A DNA stretch of 64,000 nucleotides from NCBI RefSeq assembly GCF_000245015.1, contig NZ_JH600070.1, positions 2,080,634 to 2,144,633 on the forward strand, given 5' to 3'. The DNA comes from Beggiatoa alba B18LD (GTDB taxonomy: Bacteria > Pseudomonadota > Gammaproteobacteria > Beggiatoales > Beggiatoaceae). The notes below the pieces were generated by a model. It searched no databases, had not been told where the DNA came from, and saw nothing but the letters and a program-made list of their open reading frames with translations. Positions 51,770 to 60,952 of the stretch are shown piece after piece; position 1 is the stretch's first letter; the number at the start of each line of letters is the position of its first letter. The position numbers were made by a program, and so were the translations under genes.

Positions 51770-53092
51770 ATGAGTTTACGCCTAAAAATTAGCTTATTTA
51801 TCAGTGGTGGCACACTACTTGTTCTATTATTTGCCATCCTCCTTGTCGTGATGAATGCACGCAATGCTGTAGAAGAAGAAGTCAACTCAACAGCGCAACT
51901 AACCCTTGATTTACTTGAAACCATTTTAAGTGACTTACCAAATGACAGCGCGCATTACCAAACCATTATTCAGCATCTTAAAAATATGGAAAAACGTCGT
52001 CATCTCACCATTCATCTACAAAATGCAAACAACACAGAAATCCTGCATGATAACCCTGTTACGCAAACCATACCCACTGTACCCCGCTGGTTTATTGCAC
52101 TAGTTGCACCACAAACCCATCTTTTCCAACGCACACTTACCTCAACTGCTTTAACCCAAACCACCCATATTCTGTTACAAACTGACCCTAGCGATGAGAT
52201 AGAAGAAGCATGGCAAGAATCATCGGATTTATTAATACTAATTTTAGGGTTTGCTATCAGCATCATTATATTACTTTACATTGGATTAGGCATTGCATTA
52301 CGTCCACTCACCCAATTACAACAAGCCTTAGATGCCATTGAACATCGTCAATATCAAACCCGTTTACCCCAATTTAAACTATCTGAATTTAATAAATTAG
52401 CGCAACAATTCAATGGAATGGCGCAAGAACTACAACGCATCCAACAAGAAAACCAACGCCTGCTCCAATACTCACTCACACTACAAGAAGAAGAACGGCG
52501 CACCATTGCACGAGAACTCCATGATGAATTGGGGCAATGTTTAAACGCGATTAAAGCAGATGCGTTTTTTATCATGGGTGACAATCAACAGCCCGCTATT
52601 CATGACAGTGCAAAAGCCATTGCCGATACAGCCAGTTATGTTTACAACCTTGTTAAAGATATGATTCGTCGGTTACGCCCCGCTGCCTTAGACGAATTAG
52701 GTTTGATTGCCGCCTTACAACAAACCCTCAATGATTGGCAAATCCGCTACCCACAAACCCAAGTTGATTTCCAAACCACGGGCGATTTTTCCCAACTAGA
52801 GACAACAACCAGCATTCATCTTTATCGCATTGTGCAGGAAGGCTTAACCAACGTTGCAAAACATGCAAACGCAACGGTATTACAGATTAGTTTGGTTTAT
52901 CACGCAGAAAAAAATACAATTCAATTAATGATTCATGATAACGGCAATGGTTTCGACACACAGATTTATCATGCAGGATTAGGCTTAATTGGAATACGTG
53001 AACGGGTTGAAGCATTAGCAGGACAATTAGATATTAATAGTAACAGAGGACAGGGGACGCACTTAAGCCTCACGTTACCGTTACAAAACTGA
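51770..53092 (+). CDS. Sensor histidine kinase, HisKA_3 type
   Basis: 440 residues. Membrane helices at about 8-28 and 152-175 enclose a short periplasmic sensor of some 125 residues. Then come HAMP (about 175-228), a coiled coil, the HisKA_3 dimerisation site with His251 in ARELHDELGQ, and an HATPase domain with VAKHANAT, IHDNGNGF and GLGLIGIRERVEAL. The class matches NarX/UhpB-like kinases that phosphorylate NarL-type regulators. No recognised ligand domain. Transcribed with the regulator gene just upstream. Confidence 0.93.
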   Translation: MSLRLKISLFISGGTLLVLLFAILLVVMNARNAVEEEVNSTAQLTLDLLETILSDLPNDSAHYQTIIQHLKNMEKRRHLTIHLQNANNTEILHDNPVTQTIPTVPRWFIALVAPQTHLFQRTLTSTALTQTTHILLQTDPSDEIEEAWQESSDLLILILGFAISIIILLYIGLGIALRPLTQLQQALDAIEHRQYQTRLPQFKLSEFNKLAQQFNGMAQELQRIQQENQRLLQYSLTLQEEERRTIARELHDELGQCLNAIKADAFFIMGDNQQPAIHDSAKAIADTASYVYNLVKDMIRRLRPAALDELGLIAALQQTLNDWQIRYPQTQVDFQTTGDFSQLETTTSIHLYRIVQEGLTNVAKHANATVLQISLVYHAEKNTIQLMIHDNGNGFDTQIYHAGLGLIGIRERVEALAGQLDINSNRGQGTHLSLTLPLQN

Positions 53093-53164
53093 AACACTCT
53101 GTATCAAAAAATGTAAAATTGTCTTAAAATAAAGACAAATCGTTATGAAATCTATTTTTTAGGC

Positions 53165-53196
53165 AAATTTCCTGCTAAAAATCGGGAAATTTTCCC
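53165..53196. promoter_or_regulatory. Palindromic cluster upstream of the PQQ dehydrogenase
   Basis: AAATTTCC pairs with GGAAATTT across 12 bases, and GGGAAATTTTCCC (53184-53196) is itself palindromic. It is located between the kinase stop (53092) and the dehydrogenase start (53389). It could terminate the kinase transcript or bind a regulator. AAGGGAG precedes the dehydrogenase ATG. Confidence 0.4.
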
Positions 53197-53388
53197 AAAA
53201 AAACGCCTGTTATTTTCCCTTCTCTCTTTATCCCCTCACTCGTTATACTGCCAACTATTATTTAAGTTTGATAAAGCCTTAGCGATATATTGCAAAGCAA
53301 TTATCTCATCCTAAATAAATAACGGCACGCTATAACTATTAAAAATAATATTTTTTCCGTAAAAAGACTATCAAGGGAGATAAATAAG

Positions 53389-55266
53389 ATGTTATCTGCA
53401 TTAACCCGTCATCCACTGAGCATTGCACTCAGTGCCGCATTATTGACTTGCAATCTCAATTTGGCACATGCCGATACAAAACCCGTTACTTGGGAAGATA
53501 TTTTAAACGATGCGGAGACATCAGAAGATGTGCTGATGTATGGCATGGGTGTGAAAGCGCAACGCTGGAGCGCGTTAAAAGAAATTAATACCGATAGCGT
53601 AAAAATGTTACAACCCGCATGGAGCTTCTCCTTTGGCGATGAAAAACAACGCGGACAAGAAACTCAAGCAATTCTACAAGATGGCGTGTTATACGTCACC
53701 GCTTCCTATTCCCGCATTTTTGCCCTAGATGCACGCACAGGGAAACGGTTATGGGAATATTCCCACCGTTTACCTGATGATATTCGCCCATGTTGCGATG
53801 TGATTAATCGTGGTGCGGCGATTTATGGCGATAAAGTCTTTTTTGGCACACTGGACGCGAGCCTTGTTGCGCTGAATAAAAATACAGGAAAAGTGGTTTG
53901 GAAAGAAAAGTTTGAAGACCACAAAGTCGGCTACACCATGACAGGCGCACCCACGATTATCAAAGACCAAAAAACAGGGCGCGTTATGCTTATTCATGGT
54001 TCTTCAGGTGATGAATTTGGGGTTGTTGGAAAACTGTTTGCGCGTGACCCTGATACAGGGAAAGAAATTTGGATGCGTCCTCTCGTTGAGGGACATATGG
54101 GCAGATTAGACGGCAAAGAAAGCACGCCAACAGGCAATCCGCAAGCTCCTTCTTGGCCTCGTGATAAAGAGGGCAAACTGGTAGAAGCATGGAATCATGG
54201 CGGTGGCGCGCCTTGGCAAAGTGCCTCGTTTGATGTGGAATCCAACACAATTATTATCGGCGCGGGCAATCCTGCCCCATGGAATGCGTGGGTACGTCAT
54301 CCGGGGGATAGTTTATTTACCTCTGGTCAAGCCTATGTTGACCCGACCACAGGCGATTTAGTCGGTTTTTATCAACATACGCCCAGCGACACATGGGATT
54401 TTTCAGGCAATAACGAAATTGTTTTGTTTGAATATCAAGATGAAAATGGTAAGCAAATCAAAGCAGGCGCACATGCTGACCGCAACGGCTTTTTCTACGT
54501 TACTGACCGTACCAAATTAGCAGAACGCGGCGTAGTCGAACCGAATAAGCCTACCGCGTTGATTAACGCTTTTCCCTTTGTCGACGGCGTGAATTGGGCA
54601 AGTCATATCGATTTAAAAACAGGACGACCTGTAGAAGTAGAAGGACGTCGTCCGCCCCTGCCTGAAGGTGATGAAAAGCGTGGCAAAGCCGTTGAAGTTT
54701 CCCCCCCATTTTTAGGCGGTAAAAACTGGAATCCAATGGCATATAGCCAAGATACAGGCTGGTTTTACTTAGGCGCGAACCAATGGAAGGAAAGCTATTG
54801 GACAGAAAATTGTACCTATCGTGCGGGTTCTGCATTTCTCTGCATGGGTTTCCGTATTGCACGCATGTTTGATGACCATGTTGGCACACTTCGCGCGATT
54901 AACCCCAAAACGGGCAAAGTAGAATGGGAACATAAAGAAAAAATGCCATTGTGGTCTGGGGTGTTAGCTACTGCGGGTAATCTTATTTTTACGGGTACGG
55001 GTGAGGGTTATGTTAAAGCCTTTAACGCCAAAACGGGCGAAGAATTATGGCAATTTCAAACAGGTTCAGGGGTAATTTCTAGCCCGATTACGTGGGAAAT
55101 GGACGGCGAACAATACATCGGTCTTGCCTCTGGTTACGGTGGAGCAGTGCCATTATGGGGCGGAGACATGGCAGAATTAACCAAACCGATTAAACAAGGG
55201 GGTTCATTCTGGGTATTTAAAATTCCTACGTGGGCAAAATCCTTGGTAAAAGAAACCAGCAAATAA
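53389..55266 (+). CDS. Periplasmic PQQ-dependent alcohol dehydrogenase
   Basis: 625 residues with a signal peptide (cut near AHA, residue 28). The eight-bladed propeller shows WxxG-type tryptophan-docking motifs (ALDARTGKRLWEY, ALNKNTGKVVWK, AFNAKTGEELWQF). The adjacent cysteines Cys135-Cys136 (RPCCDV) form the vicinal disulfide of quinoprotein alcohol dehydrogenases. Predicted metal ligands are Glu209, Asn294 and catalytic Asp337 (TWDFSG). Two residues after Asp337 is Ser339, where lanthanide XoxF enzymes have Asp; this fits a Ca2+-type enzyme closer to ethanol dehydrogenases. No cytochrome c or pqq genes are adjacent. A two-component pair lies directly upstream. Confidence 0.9.
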   Translation: MLSALTRHPLSIALSAALLTCNLNLAHADTKPVTWEDILNDAETSEDVLMYGMGVKAQRWSALKEINTDSVKMLQPAWSFSFGDEKQRGQETQAILQDGVLYVTASYSRIFALDARTGKRLWEYSHRLPDDIRPCCDVINRGAAIYGDKVFFGTLDASLVALNKNTGKVVWKEKFEDHKVGYTMTGAPTIIKDQKTGRVMLIHGSSGDEFGVVGKLFARDPDTGKEIWMRPLVEGHMGRLDGKESTPTGNPQAPSWPRDKEGKLVEAWNHGGGAPWQSASFDVESNTIIIGAGNPAPWNAWVRHPGDSLFTSGQAYVDPTTGDLVGFYQHTPSDTWDFSGNNEIVLFEYQDENGKQIKAGAHADRNGFFYVTDRTKLAERGVVEPNKPTALINAFPFVDGVNWASHIDLKTGRPVEVEGRRPPLPEGDEKRGKAVEVSPPFLGGKNWNPMAYSQDTGWFYLGANQWKESYWTENCTYRAGSAFLCMGFRIARMFDDHVGTLRAINPKTGKVEWEHKEKMPLWSGVLATAGNLIFTGTGEGYVKAFNAKTGEELWQFQTGSGVISSPITWEMDGEQYIGLASGYGGAVPLWGGDMAELTKPIKQGGSFWVFKIPTWAKSLVKETSK

Positions 55267-55276
55267 CACAAACATT

Positions 55277-55346
55277 ACCTGAATCAGAATACTCAGAATA
55301 CATTGAATTAAATATCAATAATGCTGAAAATACTGATACAAACTGT
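55277..55346. repeat. Decayed relative of the family 1 core
   Basis: ACCTGAATCAGAATACTCAG at one end and CTGAAAATACTGATACAAAC at the other recall the core ends, but many bases differ and the termini are lost. Confidence 0.4.
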
Positions 55347-55415
55347 TAATTATAAAGAATGCCTAACGTTTACTCGTTTGGCATTCTTAAAACAAGCCCA
55401 TAAGGATGTTATTTG

Positions 55416-56015
55416 ATGCGTTTCTTTTCCCCTCTATTTTTCTTATCTATTCTATTTATAACTAATAGTTATGCAGATGACGCGACTGATAATCCAGAAC
55501 CTGTACTGGTTATCAATGGTTGCGTGATTCAGCCGAAAACCATTTGCCAAAAAGCAGACTTGCGCAATGCCGACTTACGACATGCCCAACTGATGCAGGC
55601 AGATTTAAGCGGTGCAAACCTACAAGGTGCAAATTTAGCACGAGCAGATTTACGCCATATCAACTTAACAGGGGCAAATCTACAAGATGCTAATTTACTA
55701 GCCGTAGATGCTTGGGCGGGATTTTTACAAGGGGCGAACTTACAAAATGCGTCATTAATTGGAGCAAACCTAGAATTTGCTCGTTTAAGTGCAACAAACC
55801 TAGAAAATGCCAACTTAGAAGGTGCGGATTTAGAAATGGCAATGTTGCCAAAAGCAAAACTCATCAACGCCAATTTACGCAATACCAACCTACAAGAAAC
55901 CAAATTTTATAATACCGACCTTTATGGCGCGGATTTAACAGGGGCAAAAATACGTTACACCATTTTCCAAGATGCACAAATGGAAAAATGCACCGCTTGC
56001 CCTGTCAATTGGTAG
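55416..56015 (+). CDS. Exported pentapeptide-repeat protein
   Basis: 199 residues from ATG 55416, which has AAGGA nine bases upstream. A signal peptide (cut after SYA, about residue 21) is followed by a short segment with two cysteines (NGCVIQPKTICQKA) and then about 28 tandem A(D/N)Lxx pentapeptides (residues 48-185), which fold as a right-handed quadrilateral beta helix. A C-terminal CTACP stretch caps it. Exported members have no common function. It follows the PQQ dehydrogenase by 150 bases, but a link is not shown. Confidence 0.88.
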   Translation: MRFFSPLFFLSILFITNSYADDATDNPEPVLVINGCVIQPKTICQKADLRNADLRHAQLMQADLSGANLQGANLARADLRHINLTGANLQDANLLAVDAWAGFLQGANLQNASLIGANLEFARLSATNLENANLEGADLEMAMLPKAKLINANLRNTNLQETKFYNTDLYGADLTGAKIRYTIFQDAQMEKCTACPVNW

Positions 56016-56110
56016 GTAGTGCTAGTTAAGGATAAAAGCAGAACTTAACCTCTCTCTAACCCTCTCTGTAAACTCACTGCCATTAAGATAAGGAAAAAAA
56101 GAGCTAGAAT

Positions 56111-56430
56111 AACCTGAGTTCGGCGAGTTTCTGTTAAAGAAACAACAGCTTGTCTGAATCAGAATTCATAAAATTTTCAGAATTAGCAGAATTAAAAAGC
56201 ATGATTCATCTTACTTTTTGGTTTAAGGGTTTTAAATTCCGCTAATTCTGTTAATTCTGAAAATCCTTATTCAGACAATATTTTAATCTTGTCTGGTGAA
56301 TTCCGATGAAAAACAATAGAATAATCTCTGCCAGTCCTTCAACCCTTTTCGCGTGTTCCGACAGACCTGCTAGGTTTTGAAAACCTAGCAGGTCTCTGTT
56401 TTATTTTATAAATCTCGCCGAACTCAGGTT
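56111..56430. mobile_element. MITE-like repeat family 1, reference full-length copy (320 bp)
   Basis: Left terminus AACCTGAGTTCGGCGAG and right terminus CTCGCCGAACTCAGGTT are perfect inverted repeats. Order inside: AACAACAGC, core 56150-56278 (TTGTCTGAATCAG ... TTATTCAGACAA), TTAATCTTGTCTGGTG, CGCGTGTTCCGACA, the hairpin GACCTGCTAGG with its complement (56365-56395), and CTGTTTTATTTTATAAA. No open frame of credible length. This is the copy used to describe the others. Confidence 0.85.
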
Positions 56431-56565
56431 AATACGAATCACGTTTTTTAATTCTGCTAATTCTGAAAATTTTGTGAATTCTGATTCAGACAAAAAAAGA
56501 CCTGCTAGGTTTTAAAAACCTAGCAGGTCTCTGTTTTATTTTATAAATCTCGCCGAACTCAGGTT
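56431..56565. mobile_element. MITE-like repeat family 1, 5'-truncated copy in tandem
   Basis: Begins inside the core (GAATCACG), continues through CTGATTCAGACAA straight to the GACCTGCTAGG hairpin (56498-56528; the spacer is missing) and ends CTCGCCGAACTCAGGTT at 56565. With the full copy it fills the gap 56016-56776 together with the duplicated segment. Confidence 0.8.
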
Positions 56566-56578
56566 ATTTAGCACTACC

Positions 56579-56834
56579 ACTGCGCTTATTTTATAACAAG
56601 CCCGCACATTTGCAGTGTGTTATAAACCTGATTGTATCATTGGGTAAATCAGGCTAATGCACTTTCTCCGTATGACTAATGCTAATCCCCTTGTATTTTC
56701 CAGATAACCCTGCATGTTAATACGTTAAGCTATTCTCCATCACTGCTCACCCCTTTTTCCTGATTTTATTTATCTTATGCTAGATACACTGCTTCTTATC
56801 CTGTTATTAATGCTGATTATTTGGTATTGGTTTG
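56579..56834 (+). repeat. 256-bp duplicated segment, copy 2 (intact context)
   Basis: Nearly identical to 49857-50112. Here it runs continuously into the complete DUF3301 gene, so this is likely the parental arrangement. Its left edge is 14 bases from a repeat terminus. Confidence 0.9.
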
Positions 56835-57100
56835 ATAGTCAACGTAGCCATGAACGCGCTGTCAATATTTGCCGTCAACTTTGCCGACAATATGAATTAC
56901 AACTATTAGATGACACCGTTGCACAGAGTCGTTTAGGGTTAAGCCGTCGTACTAATGGATGGTTACAACTCAAACGCACTTATACCTTTGAGTTTTTTAC
57001 AGGTGGAACAGAACGCTATGAAGGCTTATTAATTTTAAATGGCAATAAATTAGAAATGTTTGAATTATCACATCTAACAGAACGGACTTTTATCAGTTAA
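56777..57100 (+). CDS. DUF3301 family protein
   Basis: 107 residues. One N-terminal transmembrane helix (about 3-18) is followed by a soluble domain starting FDSQRSHERAVNICRQLCRQYELQLLDDTVA and ending RYEGLLILNGNKLEMFEL, the DUF3301 pattern. Function unknown. It is 20 bases upstream of the SDR gene and probably co-transcribed. The first 58 bases exist a second time at 50055. Confidence 0.85.
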   Translation: MLDTLLLILLLMLIIWYWFDSQRSHERAVNICRQLCRQYELQLLDDTVAQSRLGLSRRTNGWLQLKRTYTFEFFTGGTERYEGLLILNGNKLEMFELSHLTERTFIS

Positions 57101-57120
57101 GTAGCAGAGAATTTTTATTT

Positions 57121-57963
57121 ATGAATGTATCAACACAACGCGCGGTTTTAGTCACAGGTTGTTCTAGTGGCATCGGTTATTGTGTCGCAAAAGGCTTACA
57201 AGCAAGAGGTTATCGAGTATTCGCAACAGCGCGACGAGCGGAAGATATTGCCCGCTTACAAACGGAAGGCTTAGAAACTTTATATTTAGAACTGAGTGAT
57301 TCAGCCTCTATTCATCAAGCCGTTGAAACCTTACTGCAAAAAACAGGCGGACAACTCTATGGATTATTTAATAATGCCGCTTATGGTCAACCCGGTGCTG
57401 TGGAAGATTTAAGTCGTACTGCATTAGAAGCACAATTCGCCAGTAATCTCTTTGGAACGCATGAACTGACTTGCTTATTACTGCCCGTCATGCGTCGCCA
57501 AGGAGAAGGGCGAATTATTCAAAATAGTTCGATTCTTGGTTTAATCGCCATGCCCATGCGCGGAGCTTATAACGCCTCTAAATTCGCGCTAGAAGGGTTA
57601 AGCGATACTTTACGCTTAGAATTACAGGGCACAAATATTTTTATTTCACTCATCGAACCCGGTCCAATACGCAGTCGTTTCCGTCTCAATGCCTTAGCCA
57701 TGTATAAAAAATACATAGACCCCAGCCACAGCCCACACCAAGCACATTATCAGCAAGCAGAAGCACGCTTGCAAAAACAAGGCGATGGCGCGCCCTTTAC
57801 GTTACCGCCTGATGCAGTATTAACCCGTGTGATTCACGCTTTAGAAGCAAAACGTCCAAAAATACGCTATTACGTGACTTTTCCAACTTATTTACTGACA
57901 ACACTTAAATGGCTATTGCCCCATCGAATAATGGACTGGCTAATTCGTCAATTACCGACTTAA
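57121..57963 (+). CDS. Short-chain dehydrogenase/reductase
   Basis: 280 residues, classical SDR. The NAD(P) site is TGCSSGIGYCVA (residues 13-24), followed by FNNAAYGQPG, active-site Ser in QNSSILG and the Tyr-x-x-x-Lys of GAYNASKFALEG. An Arg pair after strand 2 (TARRAED) suggests NADP preference. The C-terminus (about 240-278) is hydrophobic and basic and could associate with the membrane. The substrate is unknown. Directly follows the DUF3301 gene. Confidence 0.9.
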   Translation: MNVSTQRAVLVTGCSSGIGYCVAKGLQARGYRVFATARRAEDIARLQTEGLETLYLELSDSASIHQAVETLLQKTGGQLYGLFNNAAYGQPGAVEDLSRTALEAQFASNLFGTHELTCLLLPVMRRQGEGRIIQNSSILGLIAMPMRGAYNASKFALEGLSDTLRLELQGTNIFISLIEPGPIRSRFRLNALAMYKKYIDPSHSPHQAHYQQAEARLQKQGDGAPFTLPPDAVLTRVIHALEAKRPKIRYYVTFPTYLLTTLKWLLPHRIMDWLIRQLPT

Positions 57964-58006
57964 TAACTGGATATTTCACAAAAAATTGAATCTGATGGAA
58001 AAAGGC

Positions 58007-59695
58007 TTAAACCATTAACCCTGTGCCACGTTGCAACATTTCCGTGGCATGTGCTAACGTTTGCGCGGTCATTTCTACCCCCCCTAACATCCGCGCGATT
58101 TCTTCGACACGCTGTTGCGGGGTTAATGCCTTAATTTGGGTTTGCGTGACTTGTTTACGGGTCGTTTTACTGACTTGTAAATGCTGATGTCCTTGGCAAG
58201 CGACTTGGGGTAAATGGGTAATACATAAAACTTGACGTTTTTCCCCTAATTTTTGCAATAATTGCCCGACAATCTCCGCCGTTCCCCCCCCAATCCCCAC
58301 ATCAACTTCATCAAAAACTAATGTCGGCACGCCACTTTTTTGCGCAGTAATCACCTGAATAGCAAGACTAATCCGTGATAGTTCCCCGCCTGATGCGACT
58401 TTATGCAAAAGTTTAGGCACTTGTCCTGCGTTAGCACTGACTAAAAAATCAATTTTATCCATGCCTAACGCGCTAGGGTTAGCCGCAACATCAGGCGTGA
58501 CTTGAATCACTAATTGCCCGTTCGGCATTCCTAAACGCTGCATATTGCGGGTGATTTGCTCGGCGAGTGTTTGTGCGGTTTGACAACGATGTTGTGATAA
58601 TGCAAGGGCATGTTTTTGATATAACGTTAGATTTTTTTGTACTTCATGCTCTAACGCATGAGCGCGTTGCTCATAATTTTCTAAAGCGGTTAATTGTTCC
58701 GTGAGTTGTTGATAAATTGCGGGTAATTCCTGCGCTTTCACCTTATGTTTACGCGCAAGGGTTTGTAAACCTGCAATTTGTTGCTCAACCTCAGCAAGGC
58801 GACTGCCATCAATATCTAAATGATTTAAATAACTGTGTAATTCGCTAACGGCTTCCTGCGTTTGAATCAATGCGTTCTCTAACAAGCTATTAATCCCTGT
58901 TAAACTTGGGTCATGCTGTTGCACGCTACTGATTTCTTGCCCTGCTTGGACTAAACCCGATAACACCGCATAACCGTCATCTGCATCTAACAGTTGCAAA
59001 GCCCGCTGTGCGTTTTCTAATAATTTGCTGGCATTGGCTAAACGTCGATGTTCATTATCTAACTGTGTAATTGCATCGACCGACAATTCATAATTTTCCA
59101 ACTCTTGCACTTGATAACGGAGAAAATCGAGGCGTGCTTCTCTATCACTTGCCTGTCCCCCTAATTCCGCCAATGCTGTTTTGCACGTTTTCCACTGCTG
59201 ATAAGATTGCGTAACAGCCTGAAGTAGTGCGTGGTTATCGCTCATATCATCCAATAATTGCCGTTGCATTTCCTGCTTTAACAGCGATTGATGCGCGTGT
59301 TGTCCATGAATATCAACCAAGAACGCACTCAAATCTCGCAAAATTTGCACATTGACCGCTTGCTGATTAATAAAAGCTTTAGACCGCCCATTACTATTAA
59401 TTATCCGCTGAACGGTGCACTGTTCAGGTTGCTGCGCGGACAACTTCAGTCCTTGTTGCTGTAGCCACACTTGCAAGTCAGGAGCTAATAAAAAACAGGC
59501 TTCAATACTCGCACTATCAGCCCCTTGCCGTACAAAATAACTATCAGCTCGCTCACCTAACGCTAAACCTAACGCATCAATTAAAATAGACTTACCTGCG
59601 CCCGTTTCACCACTGATAATGGTTAGCCCTTTGGATAAAGACAACGACAGTTTTTCGACAACCGCAAGATTTTCTATATGCAATGCTTGTAACAT
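58007..59695 (-). CDS. recN: DNA repair protein RecN
   Basis: 562 residues, SMC-like. Walker A GETGAGKSILIDALGLALGE near residue 30, a long coiled coil (about 150-360) and the C-terminal signature VASGGELSRISLAIQV with Walker B TLVFDEVDVGIGG. RecN helps join broken DNA ends in recombination repair and is normally SOS-induced. I did not identify a clear LexA box in the 210-base region upstream. Convergent with the SDR gene. Confidence 0.95.
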   Translation of the reverse strand: MLQALHIENLAVVEKLSLSLSKGLTIISGETGAGKSILIDALGLALGERADSYFVRQGADSASIEACFLLAPDLQVWLQQQGLKLSAQQPEQCTVQRIINSNGRSKAFINQQAVNVQILRDLSAFLVDIHGQHAHQSLLKQEMQRQLLDDMSDNHALLQAVTQSYQQWKTCKTALAELGGQASDREARLDFLRYQVQELENYELSVDAITQLDNEHRRLANASKLLENAQRALQLLDADDGYAVLSGLVQAGQEISSVQQHDPSLTGINSLLENALIQTQEAVSELHSYLNHLDIDGSRLAEVEQQIAGLQTLARKHKVKAQELPAIYQQLTEQLTALENYEQRAHALEHEVQKNLTLYQKHALALSQHRCQTAQTLAEQITRNMQRLGMPNGQLVIQVTPDVAANPSALGMDKIDFLVSANAGQVPKLLHKVASGGELSRISLAIQVITAQKSGVPTLVFDEVDVGIGGGTAEIVGQLLQKLGEKRQVLCITHLPQVACQGHQHLQVSKTTRKQVTQTQIKALTPQQRVEEIARMLGGVEMTAQTLAHATEMLQRGTGLMV

Positions 59696-59923
59696 ATTAA
59701 AAGAAAAAATAAAAATCAGTAAATGAATGCAGCATTAGAATGTGAGTCATCCGCACCGCGTCAAAATGGTTTCAATCATACGTTATCTATTGTAAATGAC
59801 AATGTTGTGTAGTCCGTATCCTTGCCAATGTGCATTTTATCCCCAGTTTACTATCGTTTATACTGCTCACGCTTATGCTCATTCACTTCTCTTTTACTAA
59901 CCTGATAATTGGGCAATTTTAAA

Positions 59924-60757
59924 ATGAATTTATGCGGTTTCCCTGTTGGCTTAAATAGCCCCCTCTTTCTGATTGCTGGCACTTGTGTCGTTGAATCGGA
60001 ACAATTAGCCCTAGACACAGCAGGCACTTTAAAAGAAATCACTCAAAAACTGGACATTCCATTTATTTATAAATCGTCATTTGATAAAGCGAACCGTTCT
60101 TCACACAACAGCTTTCGTGGTTTAGGCATAGAACAAGGCTTAACCATTTTAGCCAAAGTACGGGCGCAAATTGGCGTGCCCATTTTAACCGACGTGCATG
60201 AAGACACGCCTTTAAATGAAGTTGCCAGTGTGGTCGACGTATTACAAACCCCTGCTTTTTTATGTCGGCAAACGAATTTTATTCAAAACGTTGCCCGCCA
60301 AGGCTTACCCGTCAATATCAAAAAAGGACAATTTCTTGCCCCTGACGATATGTTAAACGTGGTAGAAAAAGCGAAAGTAACAGGAAATCAATCAATCATG
60401 GTTTGTGAACGTGGTATTTCATTTGGCTATCACAATTTAGTCGTTGATATGCGTTCACTGGCTATCATGCGAAAAACCGCTTGCCCCGTCGTCTTTGATG
60501 CTACACACGCTGTGCAATTACCGGGTGGACAAGGACATGCGTCAGGCGGACAACGTGAGTTTGTCCCCGTTTTAGCCCGTGCCGCTGTTGCTGCTGGCGT
60601 TGCAGGTTTATTCATGGAAACTCATCCCACCCCAGAAACTGCGTTAAGCGATGGTGCAAATTCATGGCATTTACACCGTATGCAAGAATTGCTGGAAACG
60701 TTGAAGGCGTTGGATGAAACAGTGAAGAAATCGGGGTTTATCGAGGAAGTGATGTGA
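59924..60757 (+). CDS. kdsA: 3-deoxy-D-manno-octulosonate 8-phosphate synthase
   Basis: 277 residues from ATG 59924; an in-frame TTG 15 bases earlier is less likely. The barrel enzyme condenses phosphoenolpyruvate with arabinose 5-phosphate to make KDO8P for lipopolysaccharide. Motifs are [48 protein letters not shown] and METHPTPE. Cys21 in IAGTCVVES is the metal ligand found in metal-dependent KdsA; the preceding residue, usually Pro, is Thr. The usual neighbours pyrG and eno are not present. Confidence 0.95.
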   Translation: MNLCGFPVGLNSPLFLIAGTCVVESEQLALDTAGTLKEITQKLDIPFIYKSSFDKANRSSHNSFRGLGIEQGLTILAKVRAQIGVPILTDVHEDTPLNEVASVVDVLQTPAFLCRQTNFIQNVARQGLPVNIKKGQFLAPDDMLNVVEKAKVTGNQSIMVCERGISFGYHNLVVDMRSLAIMRKTACPVVFDATHAVQLPGGQGHASGGQREFVPVLARAAVAAGVAGLFMETHPTPETALSDGANSWHLHRMQELLETLKALDETVKKSGFIEEVM

Positions 60758-60866
60758 CGCTAGAATTTTTATGCATAAAATAATGCGCATTAAAAACCTA
60801 AATACCATTTTTAGTGTAAAATTTTTTGCGAAAATGTTGACATAAAGCATTATTACGCAATAATTA

Positions 60867-60896
60867 ATTACATATCAGTTTAATCTGATATGTAAT
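60867..60896. promoter_or_regulatory. Perfect 12-bp inverted repeat upstream of an unknown gene
   Basis: ATTACATATCAG / CTGATATGTAAT around TTTAAT. It is not followed by a T run, so an operator is as likely as a terminator for kdsA. It lies 56 bases before the start at 60953. Confidence 0.5.
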
Positions 60897-60952
60897 GCAT
60901 TTTCGTAGTAAAAACATTCTTGTTTTTTCTTATGTTCATTATGGAGGACATC

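Noticed and set aside
53389-55266. Calling the PQQ dehydrogenase XoxF
   Set aside because: The diagnostic Asp two residues after the catalytic Asp337 is Ser339, so I left it as a general PQQ alcohol dehydrogenase.
56015-56578. Ten-base inverted repeat GGTAGTGCTA flanking the repeat array as possible element ends
   Set aside because: Short, could occur by chance, and is not seen around other copies.
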